A DNA stretch of 5,777 nucleotides from positions 1 through 5,777 of the forward strand of contig JAGLEA010000239.1 of NCBI GenBank assembly GCA_023145315.1, in the 5' to 3' direction. Under the pieces are notes generated by a model. It saw only the letters and a list, made by a program, of their open reading frames with translations. It searched no databases and was not told where the DNA came from. The translations under genes and the position numbers were made by a program. Of the stretch, positions 5,385-5,777 are shown piece after piece; the stretch's first letter is position 1; each line of letters begins with the position of its first letter. The stretch is from Psychrilyobacter sp. (lineage in GTDB: Bacteria > Fusobacteriota > Fusobacteriia > Fusobacteriales > Fusobacteriaceae).

Positions 5385-5777
5385 TTAATTACGAGAATAT
5401 TTTATAGTTATATCTCTTATGTAATTAGATAGTTCATCTTTTAGCTCATCACCTTTTAATCTCCATTTCCAGTTATTTCCAAGTGTAGAAGGAGTATTAA
5501 TTCTGGCTCTATTATCTAGTGCTAAAAAATCTTGCATTGGTGCTATTGCTATATTAGCATTTGATTTCCATATTCCTTCAATCATTGCCATATGGATATT
5601 ATTATTAGTTACTTCACCCCAACCTAAATATTCATTAAGATAGTGATTAACGTAATCTCGTTCATGTTGCATTATATTTTCATACCATCCTACCACTGTT
5701 TCATTATCGTGAGTTCCAGTATAAGCTACAGTGTTTTCGGGATAATTTTTAGGAAGATACTCACTCTCATCTCCACC
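5385..5777 (-). CDS. malQ: 4-alpha-glucanotransferase (amylomaltase), C-terminal part, cut by window edge
   Basis: The reading frame is open from the window edge to a TAA stop, giving the last 130 residues of a GH77 enzyme. It begins GGDESEYLPKNYPENTVAYT and runs straight into GTHDNET and GWYENI, the conserved GH77 block; by family knowledge the Asp of THDN is the transition-state-stabilising aspartate. Near the end, MQDFLALDNRARINTPSTLG followed by NNWKWR is the typical amylomaltase C-terminus. The nucleophile Asp and acid/base Glu lie outside the window. The enzyme is cytoplasmic and disproportionates maltodextrins by moving glucanyl units between chains. It lies directly upstream of the phosphorylase gene with an 84-base gap, the common malQ-glgP pairing. 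A GTG at 5696-5694 is internal and not a start, because homology continues upstream of it. The family call is secure; the exact chain-length preference is not visible. Confidence 0.95.
   Translation of the reverse strand, partial: GGDESEYLPKNYPENTVAYTGTHDNETVVGWYENIMQHERDYVNHYLNEYLGWGEVTNNNIHMAMIEGIWKSNANIAIAPMQDFLALDNRARINTPSTLGNNWKWRLKGDELKDELSNYIRDITIKYSRN

Noticed and set aside
5694..5696. GTG as the start of a separate 103-residue gene
   Set aside because: The frame stays open to the window edge, and the upstream residues include the conserved VAYTGTHDNET block, so this is the 3' end of malQ.
1..5777. A mobile element, CRISPR array, defence or other novel system
   Set aside because: All coding capacity is taken by recognisable metabolic or small conserved-family genes in one orientation. 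No transposase, integrase, spaced repeats, tRNA or target-site duplications are visible.

Overview
The window is strongly AT-rich. Every gene I can support lies on the minus strand, so it reads right to left. Compact intergenic gaps, strong AGGAGG-type ribosome binding sites, A/T-ending codons and hairpin-plus-T-run terminators suggest a low-GC fermentative bacterium. Fusobacteriota is my best guess and a low-GC Firmicute is the alternative; this is inference from composition and protein style, not a database match.

Layout in transcription order. (1) 5777-5385: the C-terminal part of a 4-alpha-glucanotransferase (malQ), cut by the window edge. (2) 5300-2913: a full-length glycogen/maltodextrin phosphorylase (glgP/malP), with its own candidate promoter in the gap after malQ and a strong palindromic terminator at 2867-2828. 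(3) 2792-1589: a three-gene unit made of a small DUF1294 membrane protein, nadD (nicotinate-nucleotide adenylyltransferase) and a small single-domain cupin. Its promoter appears to be built into the tail of the glgP terminator, and it ends in a hairpin terminator at 1572-1542. (4) 1431-76: a flavin-dependent NADH oxidase of the water-forming Nox type, with a near-consensus promoter at 1518-1490 and a perfect palindromic terminator at 70-31.

Functionally, malQ and glgP form the usual alpha-glucan breakdown pair: the glucanotransferase rebuilds short maltodextrins into longer chains, and the phosphorylase releases glucose-1-phosphate from them. NadD makes the dinucleotide precursor of NAD, and Nox reoxidises NADH with oxygen. 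Both therefore touch the NAD pool, but they sit in separate transcription units, so any coordination is speculative. The cupin and DUF1294 proteins have no assigned role.

I see no mobile element, CRISPR array, tRNA, rRNA, phage gene or defence system. No stretch over 300 bases lacks a gene. This looks like an ordinary chromosomal housekeeping region. The points worth a second look are the promoter nested in a terminator, the unusual setting of nadD with its translationally coupled cupin, and short repeats around two promoters.
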